Shown: in pieces, positions 7,125 to 14,460 of the stretch
How positions within the stretch are numbered: the stretch's first letter is position 1
Layout: each line of letters opens with the position of its first letter
Source of the DNA: Cyclobacteriaceae bacterium
Lineage (GTDB): Bacteria; Bacteroidota; Bacteroidia; Cytophagales; Cyclobacteriaceae
Assembly (NCBI GenBank): GCA_009885605.1
Contig: VFKK01000207.1
Location: 1-18,671 of the forward strand
Direction of reading: 5' to 3'
DNA: 18,671 nucleotides
Notes under the pieces: model-generated
Seen by the model: the letters and a program-made list of their open reading frames with translations, nothing else
Databases searched by the model: none
Told to the model about the DNA's origin: nothing
Position numbers and translations under genes: made by a program

Positions 7125-8566
7125 GCGCAGGGAAAAATAAACCTCAATATCCCCGGGTAGCCCAACTGAAAACCACAGAACAGTTTCGGGATCATTTGAG
7201 AAAAGAAGGAATTGAGCTGGGTTTCGATGAAACCCTTATTTTCGGCGAAAAATCCCCTTTTGCGAAAGCACATCAACTTCGGTCCGGCAACCAAATCGGC
7301 AATGCTTTTTGCATCCTCCCGATGGAAGGCTGGGACGGAACAGAAGATGGTCGGCCGACAGAATTAACGAAAAGACGCTGGAAAAACTTTGGCCTCAGCG
7401 GAGCCAAATTACTTTGGGGCTGTGAGGCAGTTGCAGTCCGGCATGAAGGCCGCGCAAACCCGAATCAGCTCCTGATGAATGAGGAAAACTTCCAGGATTT
7501 TGTCGAGCTTTTTCAATTGATCCAAACTGCGCATCAGGAAGCTTTTGGCCGCACCGATGATCTGCTCACAGGTTTGCAGCTGACACACTCGGGTCGCTTT
7601 TGCAAACCCAACGATAAAAAGAAGATGGAACCGAGGATTTTATACCCTCACCCGATTCTGAATAAGAAATTTGGCTTGCCGGATGATTATCCCCTGATGA
7701 CAGATTCTGAAATCGATCAGATCATTCAGGATTATGTGAAAGCTGCCGTTTTAGCTCAAAAAGCAGGATTTCAATTTGTAGATATCAAGCATTGCCACGG
7801 ATATCTGGGGCATGAGTTTCTGAGCGCTTACGATCGCGAGGGAAAATATGGAGGTTCATTCGAAAACCGAACCAGATTCCTGAGAGAAATTGTGGCTGGT
7901 ATTCATACAGAAGCTCCGGGATTGGAAATTGGAGTTCGACTGAGCGTGTTTGATTGGATGCCTTTTCAAAAAGGTCCGGATGAAACCGGTGTTCCTTCTG
8001 TTCAAGACGAGTACAAGCTGGCATTTGGCGGAGATTCCACAGGCAAAAAAGAAGACCTGACTGAGCCTTTTGAATTTCTCAGGCTTTTGGAAGAACTCAA
8101 CATCGAACTCCTTTGCACCACTGCCGGCAGTCCATATTACAATCCTCATATTCAGCGTCCGGCACTCTTCCCTCCATCAGATGGATACCTTCCGCCGGAA
8201 GATCCGATGCACGGCGTAGCGAGACAAATCCGAATTACGGGTGAATTGAAAAAGGCATTCCCGGGTTTTTATGTAGTGGGCTCTGCCTATTCGTATCTTC
8301 AGGAATGGCTCTCAAATGTGGGTCAACATGTTCTTCAATCAGGTCAGGCGGACTCAATCGGATTGGGAAGACTAGTTCTCAGTTACCCTGATTTTCCGGC
8401 GGATATACTTAGCGGACTACCAATGAAGCGAGGAAAAATCTGTCGTACGTTCTCGGATTGCACCACCGGTCCCCGAAATGGAATGGTCTCAGGTTGCTAT
8501 CCCCTTGATCCTTTCTACAAAGCTATGGATGAATATGACCAACTTAAACAGCTCAAGGAATCATGA
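7121..8566 (+). CDS. NADH:flavin oxidoreductase, Old Yellow Enzyme family (FMN domain only)
   Basis: This 481-residue protein has the TIM-barrel FMN domain of the OYE and 2,4-dienoyl-CoA reductase family, which reduces C=C bonds conjugated to a carbonyl using NAD(P)H. Signatures are Q-L-T-H-S-G-R at 153-159, the active-site H-C-H-G-Y-L at 224-229 (His224 and His226 as the ligand-binding pair) and Y-G-G-S-F-E-N-R at 243-250. The C-terminus carries cysteines at 441, 447 and 459 (C-x5-C-x11-C). They lie where dienoyl-CoA reductases bind an iron-sulfur cluster before their FAD/NAD domain, but that second domain is absent. There is also an acidic insertion around 283-315. Its start overlaps the GH88-like stop and its stop overlaps the SDR start, both as ATGA. 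The likely role is reduction of an enone or enal derived from the transported compound; this is inferred from context. Confidence 0.88.
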   Translation: MSAGKNKPQYPRVAQLKTTEQFRDHLRKEGIELGFDETLIFGEKSPFAKAHQLRSGNQIGNAFCILPMEGWDGTEDGRPTELTKRRWKNFGLSGAKLLWGCEAVAVRHEGRANPNQLLMNEENFQDFVELFQLIQTAHQEAFGRTDDLLTGLQLTHSGRFCKPNDKKKMEPRILYPHPILNKKFGLPDDYPLMTDSEIDQIIQDYVKAAVLAQKAGFQFVDIKHCHGYLGHEFLSAYDREGKYGGSFENRTRFLREIVAGIHTEAPGLEIGVRLSVFDWMPFQKGPDETGVPSVQDEYKLAFGGDSTGKKEDLTEPFEFLRLLEELNIELLCTTAGSPYYNPHIQRPALFPPSDGYLPPEDPMHGVARQIRITGELKKAFPGFYVVGSAYSYLQEWLSNVGQHVLQSGQADSIGLGRLVLSYPDFPADILSGLPMKRGKICRTFSDCTTGPRNGMVSGCYPLDPFYKAMDEYDQLKQLKES

Positions 8567-9333
8567 ATAAAGTAGCGCTCGTAACGGGTGGAACACGCGG
8601 AATCGGTTTGGGAATTGCCAGAAAGCTGGCCGAAAACGGATTTGACCTCGCTCTGAACGGAGTGAGGCCGGAATCTGAAGTCTCATCTGTTCTGGACGAA
8701 CTCAGAAGTCTTGGTATCAAGGTTTGCTATGCACCCGGAAACATCAGTAATACGGAAGACCGAAAGGCTATTTTAAACGTGGTAAAGGAAAATTTTGGAA
8801 CCATCAATGTGCTCGTCAACAATGCCGGAGTCGCCCCGAGAACGAGGGCAGATATTCTGGAAGTGACGGAGGAAGACTACGATCATCTGATGGAAATCAA
8901 TCAGCGCGGGACATTTTTTCTGACTCAGGAGATTGCCAAATGGATGATTGAGTTGAAAAAGAAATCTCCGGAATCAGCCATTTCGATTGTCAATATCACT
9001 TCCATTTCGGCTATTTTGGCTTCTATGAATAGGGCGGTTTACTGCATGTCAAAATCAGGATTGTCCATGCTTTCTCAGGTAATGGCGGTGCGAATGGCAG
9101 AGTTTGGGATTCCTGTTTATGAAATCCGGCCTGGCGTGATCGAAACAGATATGACCGAAAAAGTGAAAGGAGCTTACCAGGATCGGATCACCAATGGCCT
9201 GACTCTGGAACCGCGAATGGGTCAACCCGAAGATATTGGAAAAGTTGTTGCGGCGCTGGTGAGAGGCGACCTTCCGTACTCGACCGGACAAGTAATTACC
9301 GTTGATGGAGGATTGACGGTGCCTAGACTTTAA
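8563..9333 (+). CDS. Short-chain dehydrogenase/reductase (FabG-like)
   Basis: This 256-residue classical SDR is of the kind often labelled 3-ketoacyl-ACP reductase. It has the cofactor loop T-G-G-T-R-G-I-G (8-15), N-N-A-G (86-89), the catalytic S147 in I-V-N-I-T-S, the Y160-x3-K164 pair, the R-P-G-V-I-E-T-D-M segment (189-197) and a C-terminal T-G-Q-V-I-T-V-D-G-G. Position 33 is Gly and Arg35 follows, which could favour NADP, but this is uncertain. A housekeeping FabG role is unlikely, because the gene is locked by an ATGA overlap into an operon with a symporter, a GH88-like hydrolase and an OYE-type reductase. A carbonyl reduction or alcohol oxidation on the same substrate, comparable to KduD in uronate breakdown, is more plausible. 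It is the last gene of the operon. Confidence 0.9.
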   Translation: MNKVALVTGGTRGIGLGIARKLAENGFDLALNGVRPESEVSSVLDELRSLGIKVCYAPGNISNTEDRKAILNVVKENFGTINVLVNNAGVAPRTRADILEVTEEDYDHLMEINQRGTFFLTQEIAKWMIELKKKSPESAISIVNITSISAILASMNRAVYCMSKSGLSMLSQVMAVRMAEFGIPVYEIRPGVIETDMTEKVKGAYQDRITNGLTLEPRMGQPEDIGKVVAALVRGDLPYSTGQVITVDGGLTVPRL

Positions 9334-9479
9334 GATAAAAGAGCTTCAAAGACTGATAGAAAAATGAAGAAAACCACTTTCAAAATGAAAGAAATTTAGA
9401 CTGATTCAAGCTAAGGAATTGAGTAACTTTCGGAAGATAGAATTCAATTTCAATCGGTGAAAAATCACTTTTAGGGATC

Positions 9480-10016
9480 ATGAAAATTCGTTTTTTACTT
9501 GTTTTTCTTTTGTGCGCAAGCATCAACTTGCAAGCGCAACAACTAAACGTCGGCATCCGGTTGCAAAAAACCCAACAGATGTATTGGGAAAATGGAATCT
9601 CCTCCCAATATTCCTTCGCCAACTTCAAACCCAATCGCTTATTCGTAGGCTTTGACTTTGTCACTTCCAGGCTTGGTACTGCAATGGGCTCCAATGCTTT
9701 AAAACAGGATAGTTACATCTTTTCCGGCAGCTGGTATTTCTTCAAAAACAAGCCTTATCACCTTATCGGCAGACTGAATACCGGCTATCTGAAAACAGAT
9801 CTTGAGAATGATATCTTTGACGAACTTCCCTCCTCGGCATTTCTCCTTGCTCCTGAATTAGGCCTTACTTATTCACCGGAGAAATTACCGATTGCCTTGA
9901 ATTTGGGGCTTGGTTATTATCTCAGCATGCAGGAAGAGAATAAATCACCAGGAACTTTACAGCCTCTCTATTACCATCTGACACTGTATTACAAACTTTT
10001 TAATCAGGAAAAATGA
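9480..10016 (+). CDS. Small secreted beta-rich protein, possible outer-membrane barrel
   Basis: This 178-residue protein has a clear signal peptide (about 1-20, M-K-I-R-F-L-L-V-F-L-L... ending L-Q-A-Q before Q-L-N-V). The mature part alternates hydrophobic and polar residues with many aromatics, and its segments L-N-V-G-I-R-L, F-V-G-F-D-F, Y-I-F-S-G-S-W-Y-F-F, A-L-N-L-G-L-G-Y-Y-L and L-Y-Y-H-L-T-L-Y-Y-K-L-F look like beta strands of a small outer-membrane barrel. I do not recognise a named family. Its stop overlaps the start of the downstream hydrolase lipoprotein (ATGA at 10013-10016), so the two are likely made together. The 146-base gap upstream separates it from the catabolic operon; no clear promoter or strong terminator is seen there. 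Confidence 0.72.
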   Translation: MKIRFLLVFLLCASINLQAQQLNVGIRLQKTQQMYWENGISSQYSFANFKPNRLFVGFDFVTSRLGTAMGSNALKQDSYIFSGSWYFFKNKPYHLIGRLNTGYLKTDLENDIFDELPSSAFLLAPELGLTYSPEKLPIALNLGLGYYLSMQEENKSPGTLQPLYYHLTLYYKLFNQEK

Positions 10017-10948
10017 AAGCGCTACTAAAAATCGTATCGGTCTGCCTGCCAATTTTATTGATTGTTGCCTGCAACGCGACGCCTGATATAACTGACGAAA
10101 TGCTTGACGGCGATGTAATCTTTGATCCTTCGCTTTATGCGCCGGAGGAATATCTTGTTTCTGCTAAATATCCTACCCCCACTCAAGAAGATCTGAAAAA
10201 GCATGTTTTGATCGCTGCGCACGGTTACTCGTCTACTACCTTCGAATGGCAGGAATTTGTCCAATGGTCTGCTGACTCTTCCTACCGGATATCTTCTGTT
10301 TTGCTTGACGGCCATGGCAGAACTTATGAAGATTTCCGGGCTTCCAAATGGGAGGACTGGCGGGCAGCTATCGTCAGAGAATTTGAGCTGCTCGAAGATT
10401 TAGGCTATACCAAAATCAGTTTGGTCGGGTCCTCCACAGGTGGCGCTTTGCTGTTGGAATTGATGCAATCCGGTTATTTCGATAGCCATATCAAGCCCAA
10501 TAACATTTTCCTGGTTGACCCGATTGTAGCGCCTACAAACAAACTCCAATCAATAGCTAACCTCATTGGGCCCATGATGGTTTACTTAGAAGTGGATCAG
10601 TCCGCTGAAGAGGATAAATTCTGGTATCACTTCAGACCTCATGAAACTGTAAGTGAATTGAACAAGGTCATTCAAAAAGTCCGGAAAGGGTTGGAAAAAG
10701 GCATAAGAGTTCCGAGTGGTACTTATGTAAAATCTTTTCATTCCAAGGGCGACCCAACAGCCAGCACTACCAGTACCGTGCTTATTTACAAAGGACTGGA
10801 GCACTCAGATGGCAGCAAAATCGATGTTCAGCTTATGAATTCAGACATCCATGTTTTTACCCGTCTGAAATTGAGGCCGAGCGTTTCTCCGTTGGAATTA
10901 TCCAATCAACTGGATGCTTTTACGCAGATGGCAAAAAGGTTAAATTAG
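10013..10948 (+). CDS. Alpha/beta-hydrolase lipoprotein (putative esterase/lipase)
   Basis: This 311-residue protein begins with a lipoprotein signal peptide whose lipobox I-V-A-C places the lipidated cysteine at residue 20. The following N-A-T-P-D-I is flexible, as expected for an envelope-anchored protein. The alpha/beta-hydrolase core shows an oxyanion-hole H-G at 70-71, a nucleophile elbow G-S-S-T-G-G at 139-144 (Ser141), a candidate acid D247 in S-K-G-D-P-T and a candidate base H280 in S-D-I-H-V-F. A complete Ser-Asp-His triad is therefore plausible. The substrate is unknown; esters or lipids at the cell surface or in the periplasm are likely. It is coupled by ATGA to the preceding beta-rich secreted protein and lies 31 bases before a secreted serine hydrolase on the same strand. 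Confidence 0.85.
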   Translation: MKALLKIVSVCLPILLIVACNATPDITDEMLDGDVIFDPSLYAPEEYLVSAKYPTPTQEDLKKHVLIAAHGYSSTTFEWQEFVQWSADSSYRISSVLLDGHGRTYEDFRASKWEDWRAAIVREFELLEDLGYTKISLVGSSTGGALLLELMQSGYFDSHIKPNNIFLVDPIVAPTNKLQSIANLIGPMMVYLEVDQSAEEDKFWYHFRPHETVSELNKVIQKVRKGLEKGIRVPSGTYVKSFHSKGDPTASTTSTVLIYKGLEHSDGSKIDVQLMNSDIHVFTRLKLRPSVSPLELSNQLDAFTQMAKRLN

Positions 10949-10979
10949 GCTTGGCAGGTTTCTGAAATATTAATAAAAG

Positions 10980-12074
10980 ATGAATCGAATACTCCTTCTT
11001 TTTGGATTCTTAGCGATTTCGCAGGAAATCATGAGTCAGTCTTTTAACCAATTCAGCCTTGTCAATCAAAACGTTGACTCTCTTATTACCCAAACAATAA
11101 AAGAGAATAAAATCCCAGGATTGTCGCTTGCTGTTGTAAAAGATGGAGAGTTGGTCTTTTCAAATGGGTATGGCTTCATCAACCTGGAACATTCTATACC
11201 GACGACCGAAACTTCTATTTTTTCCATCGCCTCAATTACAAAATCATTTACCGCATTGGCTGTAATGATCCTGGTGGAATCGGGGAAAATAACACTTGAC
11301 AAGTCGATTGACTCCTACCTTTCCGACCTGCCAGATTCATGGGAAGGGATTACAATTCGCCAACTATTGAATCACACTTCCGGTATAAGCAGTTTCACAT
11401 CACATGAAAAAATTCCTTGTCCGGTCGGTAAGGATTTGAGGAATTATGTCAGAGGAGATGCTATAAAAGAAGTAGCCTGTTTACCCCTTGACTTTAATCC
11501 GGGCGAAGACTGGGCATATGGCGATACAGGTTATTATCTCCTGGGGATGCTGATCGAAAAAATTACAAACTTAAAATATGAAGTCTTTTTACAAGAATCT
11601 ATTTTGATCCCATTGGGCATGGAGCATACTCGATTAATCAGTTATGAAGATATTATTCCAAATCGCGCGGATGGTTATTCTTATTCTGACTACAGCTTCC
11701 ATCTTGCACCACGATTCGAAGTGGATGAATTTTCAAATGGAGGATTGGTCTCAAATGCCACGGACATGGCAAAACTTCATCTTGCCTTTACAAGTGAAAT
11801 TCTACTTAAGAAACAGAGTCAGGATCAAATGTGGACCAATACAAAACTCAACAACGGTAAAATTATTCCCAGCTATGGTTTAGGGTTTGGGTTGACTCCT
11901 TTTCAAGGCCGAAAAAGAATAGGCCATAATGGCGGGGGAGGGTTAGGCTTTGCAACTGCATTGGCTCATTTTCCAGAAGAAGGTATTACAATTATTGTAT
12001 TAGCCAATTCCGATCAGCCTCAGGGAAAAATTGGAACGGTTGCTAATCAAGTGGCATCTTATTATTTCAAATGA
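10980..12074 (+). CDS. Secreted serine hydrolase, class C beta-lactamase-like (PF00144)
   Basis: This 364-residue protein has an N-terminal signal peptide (about 1-20, cut near M-S-Q-S). The family members are penicillin-binding-protein-like peptidases, esterases or beta-lactamases acting in the periplasm. Motifs are S-I-T-K at 85-88 (nucleophile Ser85, Lys88), Q-L-L-N-H-T-S-G-I at 128-136, Y-G-D-T-G-Y at 180-185 as the Y-x-N equivalent, with Asp in place of Asn, and H-N-G-G-G at 316-320 as the H-x-G box. All catalytic boxes are present, so the enzyme should be active; its substrate cannot be told. It lies 31 bases after the hydrolase lipoprotein, probably in the same transcript, and converges on the M1 peptidase gene with 43 bases between stops. 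No convincing terminator is seen in that gap. Resistance to beta-lactams is not implied. Confidence 0.9.
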   Translation: MNRILLLFGFLAISQEIMSQSFNQFSLVNQNVDSLITQTIKENKIPGLSLAVVKDGELVFSNGYGFINLEHSIPTTETSIFSIASITKSFTALAVMILVESGKITLDKSIDSYLSDLPDSWEGITIRQLLNHTSGISSFTSHEKIPCPVGKDLRNYVRGDAIKEVACLPLDFNPGEDWAYGDTGYYLLGMLIEKITNLKYEVFLQESILIPLGMEHTRLISYEDIIPNRADGYSYSDYSFHLAPRFEVDEFSNGGLVSNATDMAKLHLAFTSEILLKKQSQDQMWTNTKLNNGKIIPSYGLGFGLTPFQGRKRIGHNGGGGLGFATALAHFPEEGITIIVLANSDQPQGKIGTVANQVASYYFK

Positions 12075-12117
12075 TCACAGCTGAATTTGGCCTTTATTGA
12101 ATCTTTATATTACCCCT

Positions 12118-13695
12118 CTACCTTTTCAACATCAACCAGCCTTTCGGGTCGACTTCAGGCAGCGTTTTGCTTGAGACTTTTACTGGCTTTGACCCCAACG
12201 TTACTTTTTGGGTTCCCTCGGAGGTTTTCACCTCAACGGGCATCGTAAACTCAATTCCTTTCAGGCTTATCTGATATCCGGATTTCCCCTTTTTCACCAC
12301 CTTTACTTCGGGTTGATCTGTGGTCAACAGGTAAAAATCAAAGAATCCCTGCAAATCCTGCCCGGTATATTCCGCCACAAAATCTGTGAAATCCTTGGTA
12401 TTGATCCGATTCTGATAGGTAAAACGCTCATCAGAGGCGAAGGCTTTCAGCATTGGAAAAAACACCTCATCCCCGAGAATTCCCCGCAGGGAATGAACGA
12501 CAAACGCACCTTTGGTATAGATCTCCGGATGGTAGGCTTTTTCTTCGGTGCTGTTCGGCGGGCTGACTACTGGATTGAGATGCTCGATGGATCCTCCAAC
12601 CGATTTGGCTTGATCAAAATAAGCTTGCTCTCCGCCATGATCCCAATAAAACATCCAATCTCCAAAAGCAGTGAATCCTTCATGAATCCACATATCTGCC
12701 CAATCACCTACCGAGACTTTGTTTCCAAACCACTCATGTCCAAGTTCGTGATGCAGCAGCCAGTCGTATTGGGTCTCGCCCATTGGCACAAACTGAAAAT
12801 TATTTCCATAAGCATTGATAGTCTGATGCTCCATGCCGAGGTATGGAGTCTCGACAACAGCTATTTTATCCTCCGGAAAAGGGAACTCTCCGAAATACTT
12901 TTCGAGAGTTTCAGTGCTGGTTCGTAAGATGGAGAGAAGTTCTTTTGACTTTGCCTTGTTCTCCTGCAAAACCCAGACATGCATTGGAATCTTGTTGCCT
13001 GAGACAGAGGTGAATTCCAATTTTTCCTCATGGAAAATCCCCATGGTAAAGTTTACATTGTAATTATTAATCGGATAAGCTGTGGACCAATGGTACACGA
13101 GGTGGTCTTCCAATGTTTTGACATCTATCAGTTTCCCGTTTGATGCGACGAAATAAGGCTTGGGCACAGTGAAAAACAGATCAACCCCGTCGGTCGGTTC
13201 GGATGAAGGATGATCAAGCGCCGGCATAAAGATTTTTGCACCTTCGCCTTGAGACGAAAGTCCCATCCAATGATTGTCGAAGGAATCTTTTTTCCAGGTA
13301 AAGCCACCCGTCCAGGGAGGATTAATAGCAATTGGAGTTTTACCGCTGTAAAAAACTTCTGCTGAACTGCAGGTACAATCATTCGGCAGAATATCGAGCA
13401 TATCATTAAAGTGAGTGAATTGTACCTCTTCCCCATTCATGAGTACTTTTTCAACTTTGTATTCATCAATAAGATTAAGACGAAGCGTATCGAGCTTTTC
13501 CGCAGAAGAAAAAGTGATTGTGTTCGATCCCCGAATCGATTGAGTTTCGGGCAGAATTTCCAAGTTCAGCCGATAATGCTTCACTTTAAATTTTTGCTGC
13601 AGTGGATCTATGGGGCCTCCCCAATCCCAGTTTTGGGAAAATAAGGGGGCAGAAACAGAAAGGAAAATCAGACAAAAAAAAGAAAATAGCTTCAT
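12118..13695 (-). CDS. Secreted M1-family zinc metallopeptidase
   Basis: A 525-residue aminopeptidase-like protein. I chose the ATG at 13693-13695 over an in-frame TTG four codons upstream, because the ATG gives a clean signal peptide (M-K-L-F-S-F-F-C-L-I-F-L...S-Q). From that start, the substrate-binding motif G-M-E-H-Q is at 287-291 (the family's GxMEN position), the zinc site H-E-L-G-H is at 316-320 with third ligand Glu339 in I-H-E-G-F, and Tyr393 in E-I-Y-T-K-G is the likely transition-state tyrosine. The N-terminal beta domain precedes the thermolysin-like domain, and a short beta domain ends the protein. It lacks the long C-terminal helical domain of PepN-type enzymes, as do many secreted Bacteroidota M1 proteins. 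It probably trims peptides in the periplasm or outside. It is a lone leftward gene, with a terminator upstream separating it from the UPF0158 gene. Confidence 0.93.
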   Translation of the reverse strand: MKLFSFFCLIFLSVSAPLFSQNWDWGGPIDPLQQKFKVKHYRLNLEILPETQSIRGSNTITFSSAEKLDTLRLNLIDEYKVEKVLMNGEEVQFTHFNDMLDILPNDCTCSSAEVFYSGKTPIAINPPWTGGFTWKKDSFDNHWMGLSSQGEGAKIFMPALDHPSSEPTDGVDLFFTVPKPYFVASNGKLIDVKTLEDHLVYHWSTAYPINNYNVNFTMGIFHEEKLEFTSVSGNKIPMHVWVLQENKAKSKELLSILRTSTETLEKYFGEFPFPEDKIAVVETPYLGMEHQTINAYGNNFQFVPMGETQYDWLLHHELGHEWFGNKVSVGDWADMWIHEGFTAFGDWMFYWDHGGEQAYFDQAKSVGGSIEHLNPVVSPPNSTEEKAYHPEIYTKGAFVVHSLRGILGDEVFFPMLKAFASDERFTYQNRINTKDFTDFVAEYTGQDLQGFFDFYLLTTDQPEVKVVKKGKSGYQISLKGIEFTMPVEVKTSEGTQKVTLGSKPVKVSSKTLPEVDPKGWLMLKR

Positions 13696-13741
13696 TATAG
13701 CGTGCAAATCGAGGGTAAGTTTTCAAAAGAAAATTAAACAA

Positions 13742-13764
13742 AAAAGCCCGTAATTCGGGCTTTT
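13742..13764. terminator. Hairpin terminator downstream of the UPF0158 gene
   Basis: A 9-bp perfect inverted repeat AAAAGCCCG / CGGGCTTTT with a TAATT loop, T-rich on both outer sides (TTTTCTT on plus, a T-run on minus). It lies about 165 bases after the UPF0158 stop and about 50 bases upstream of the M1 peptidase start, both on the minus strand. It should therefore stop read-through into the peptidase gene. The rest of 13708-13927 shows no gene and no clear promoter box. Confidence 0.8.
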
Positions 13765-13927
13765 CTTACTTAGGGGATAGCAACTTTCACTCATAACTCA
13801 AATATTCAAGAATCGATTCAAAAAACTAACAACTCAGGATTTATTTTGGTCAACATTCGACGAAACCTTCTAAATTCTCGAAATCTGACCTGAAAGTAAT
13901 AACCACTTCTGACAAATGTCGCATGCT

Positions 13928-14365
13928 TTAATCCTCTGCGTAGTTGAAGCTATCGACTTGCTCTTTCACCCAATCATTATATTTGTCCCTTCGGTATTCG
14001 ATCCACTCGTTTTTGTACTTTGATTCTTCAATCAGAAACTTGAAACCGGTGGGAGCCTTTGGCTTAGAAAGAACGTTAACCAGATCTTCAGCCAGATTTT
14101 TTTCTTTTACTTTCCTGTCGATGAAATCCTGCATCATCTGATGTTCCTGAACGGGTTCCATTTTAGTGAATTCGGCGAAATTATCAGGATCTTCTTCGAT
14201 TTCGTCAAGAATATCTTCTTCGCCCTCAGTCAAATCGTAGTTAAAATAATCCTCATCGTCAGGCATCTGGTGTATCTTCTTCTTGTCTACCTGGTAGAAG
14301 CATACCATTCCTTTGAGTAATTGGGCAGTGATGTGATCTACCTCTTTTTCAGTAAGCGAAAGCAT
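13928..14365 (-). CDS. UPF0158 family protein
   Basis: This 145-residue soluble acidic protein resembles the uncharacterised UPF0158 family (PF03682). The recognisable parts are an acidic N-terminal half with a run of D/E (about 45-62), the middle segment E-H-Q-M-M-Q-D-F-I-D (corresponding to the family's 'Y-x-M-M-E-D-F' pattern), and the C-terminal F-K-F-L-I-E-E-S-K-Y-K-N-E-W-I-E-Y-R-R-D segment, where members share an aromatic-rich E-x-W-x-x-Y/F-R-x-x pattern followed by a helix. No catalytic residues are known for the family, so no function is offered. It is a single leftward gene. The 95 bases upstream are very AT-rich and presumably hold its promoter, but no exact TAnnTTTG box was found there. 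Confidence 0.72.
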   Translation of the reverse strand: MLSLTEKEVDHITAQLLKGMVCFYQVDKKKIHQMPDDEDYFNYDLTEGEEDILDEIEEDPDNFAEFTKMEPVQEHQMMQDFIDRKVKEKNLAEDLVNVLSKPKAPTGFKFLIEESKYKNEWIEYRRDKYNDWVKEQVDSFNYAED

Positions 14366-14460
14366 GGATTGTTTTCAAAATTTTTAGAAAATTAATAAAA
14401 GTCAAAATTTTATGAAATAGTATATAAATAAAGCAATTGCAAAGCCAATTTGCACTTAAA

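Noticed and set aside
8563..9333. Assignment of the SDR as the housekeeping fatty-acid FabG
   Set aside because: The sequence resembles FabG, but the gene sits in a coupled operon with transport and sugar genes and not with acpP, fabF or fabD.
9374..9396. Possible terminator CTTTC-AAAAT-GAAAG after the SDR gene
   Set aside because: The stem is only 5 bp of A/T-rich pairs and lacks a clear T-tract, so it is not convincing; the end of the five-gene transcript is unknown.
12208..12927. Plus-strand open frame of 239 codons opposite the M1 peptidase
   Set aside because: The peptidase on the minus strand has signal peptide, zinc site and full length; the opposing translation is low-complexity and matches no family I know.
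13696..13707. Upstream TTG start for the M1 peptidase (adding M-H-A-I)
   Set aside because: The ATG four codons later gives a better signal peptide and a standard start codon.
13765..13927. Possible small gene or RNA in the gap upstream of the M1 peptidase
   Set aside because: I found no open frame with a sensible start, no tRNA-like fold and no strong repeat; apart from the terminator the gap appears empty.
14438..14454. Inverted repeat TGCAAA-GCCAA-TTTGCA downstream of the alpha/beta-hydrolase stop
   Set aside because: A 6-bp stem without a following T-run on the minus strand; it could be chance in an AT-rich gap and was not listed as a terminator.
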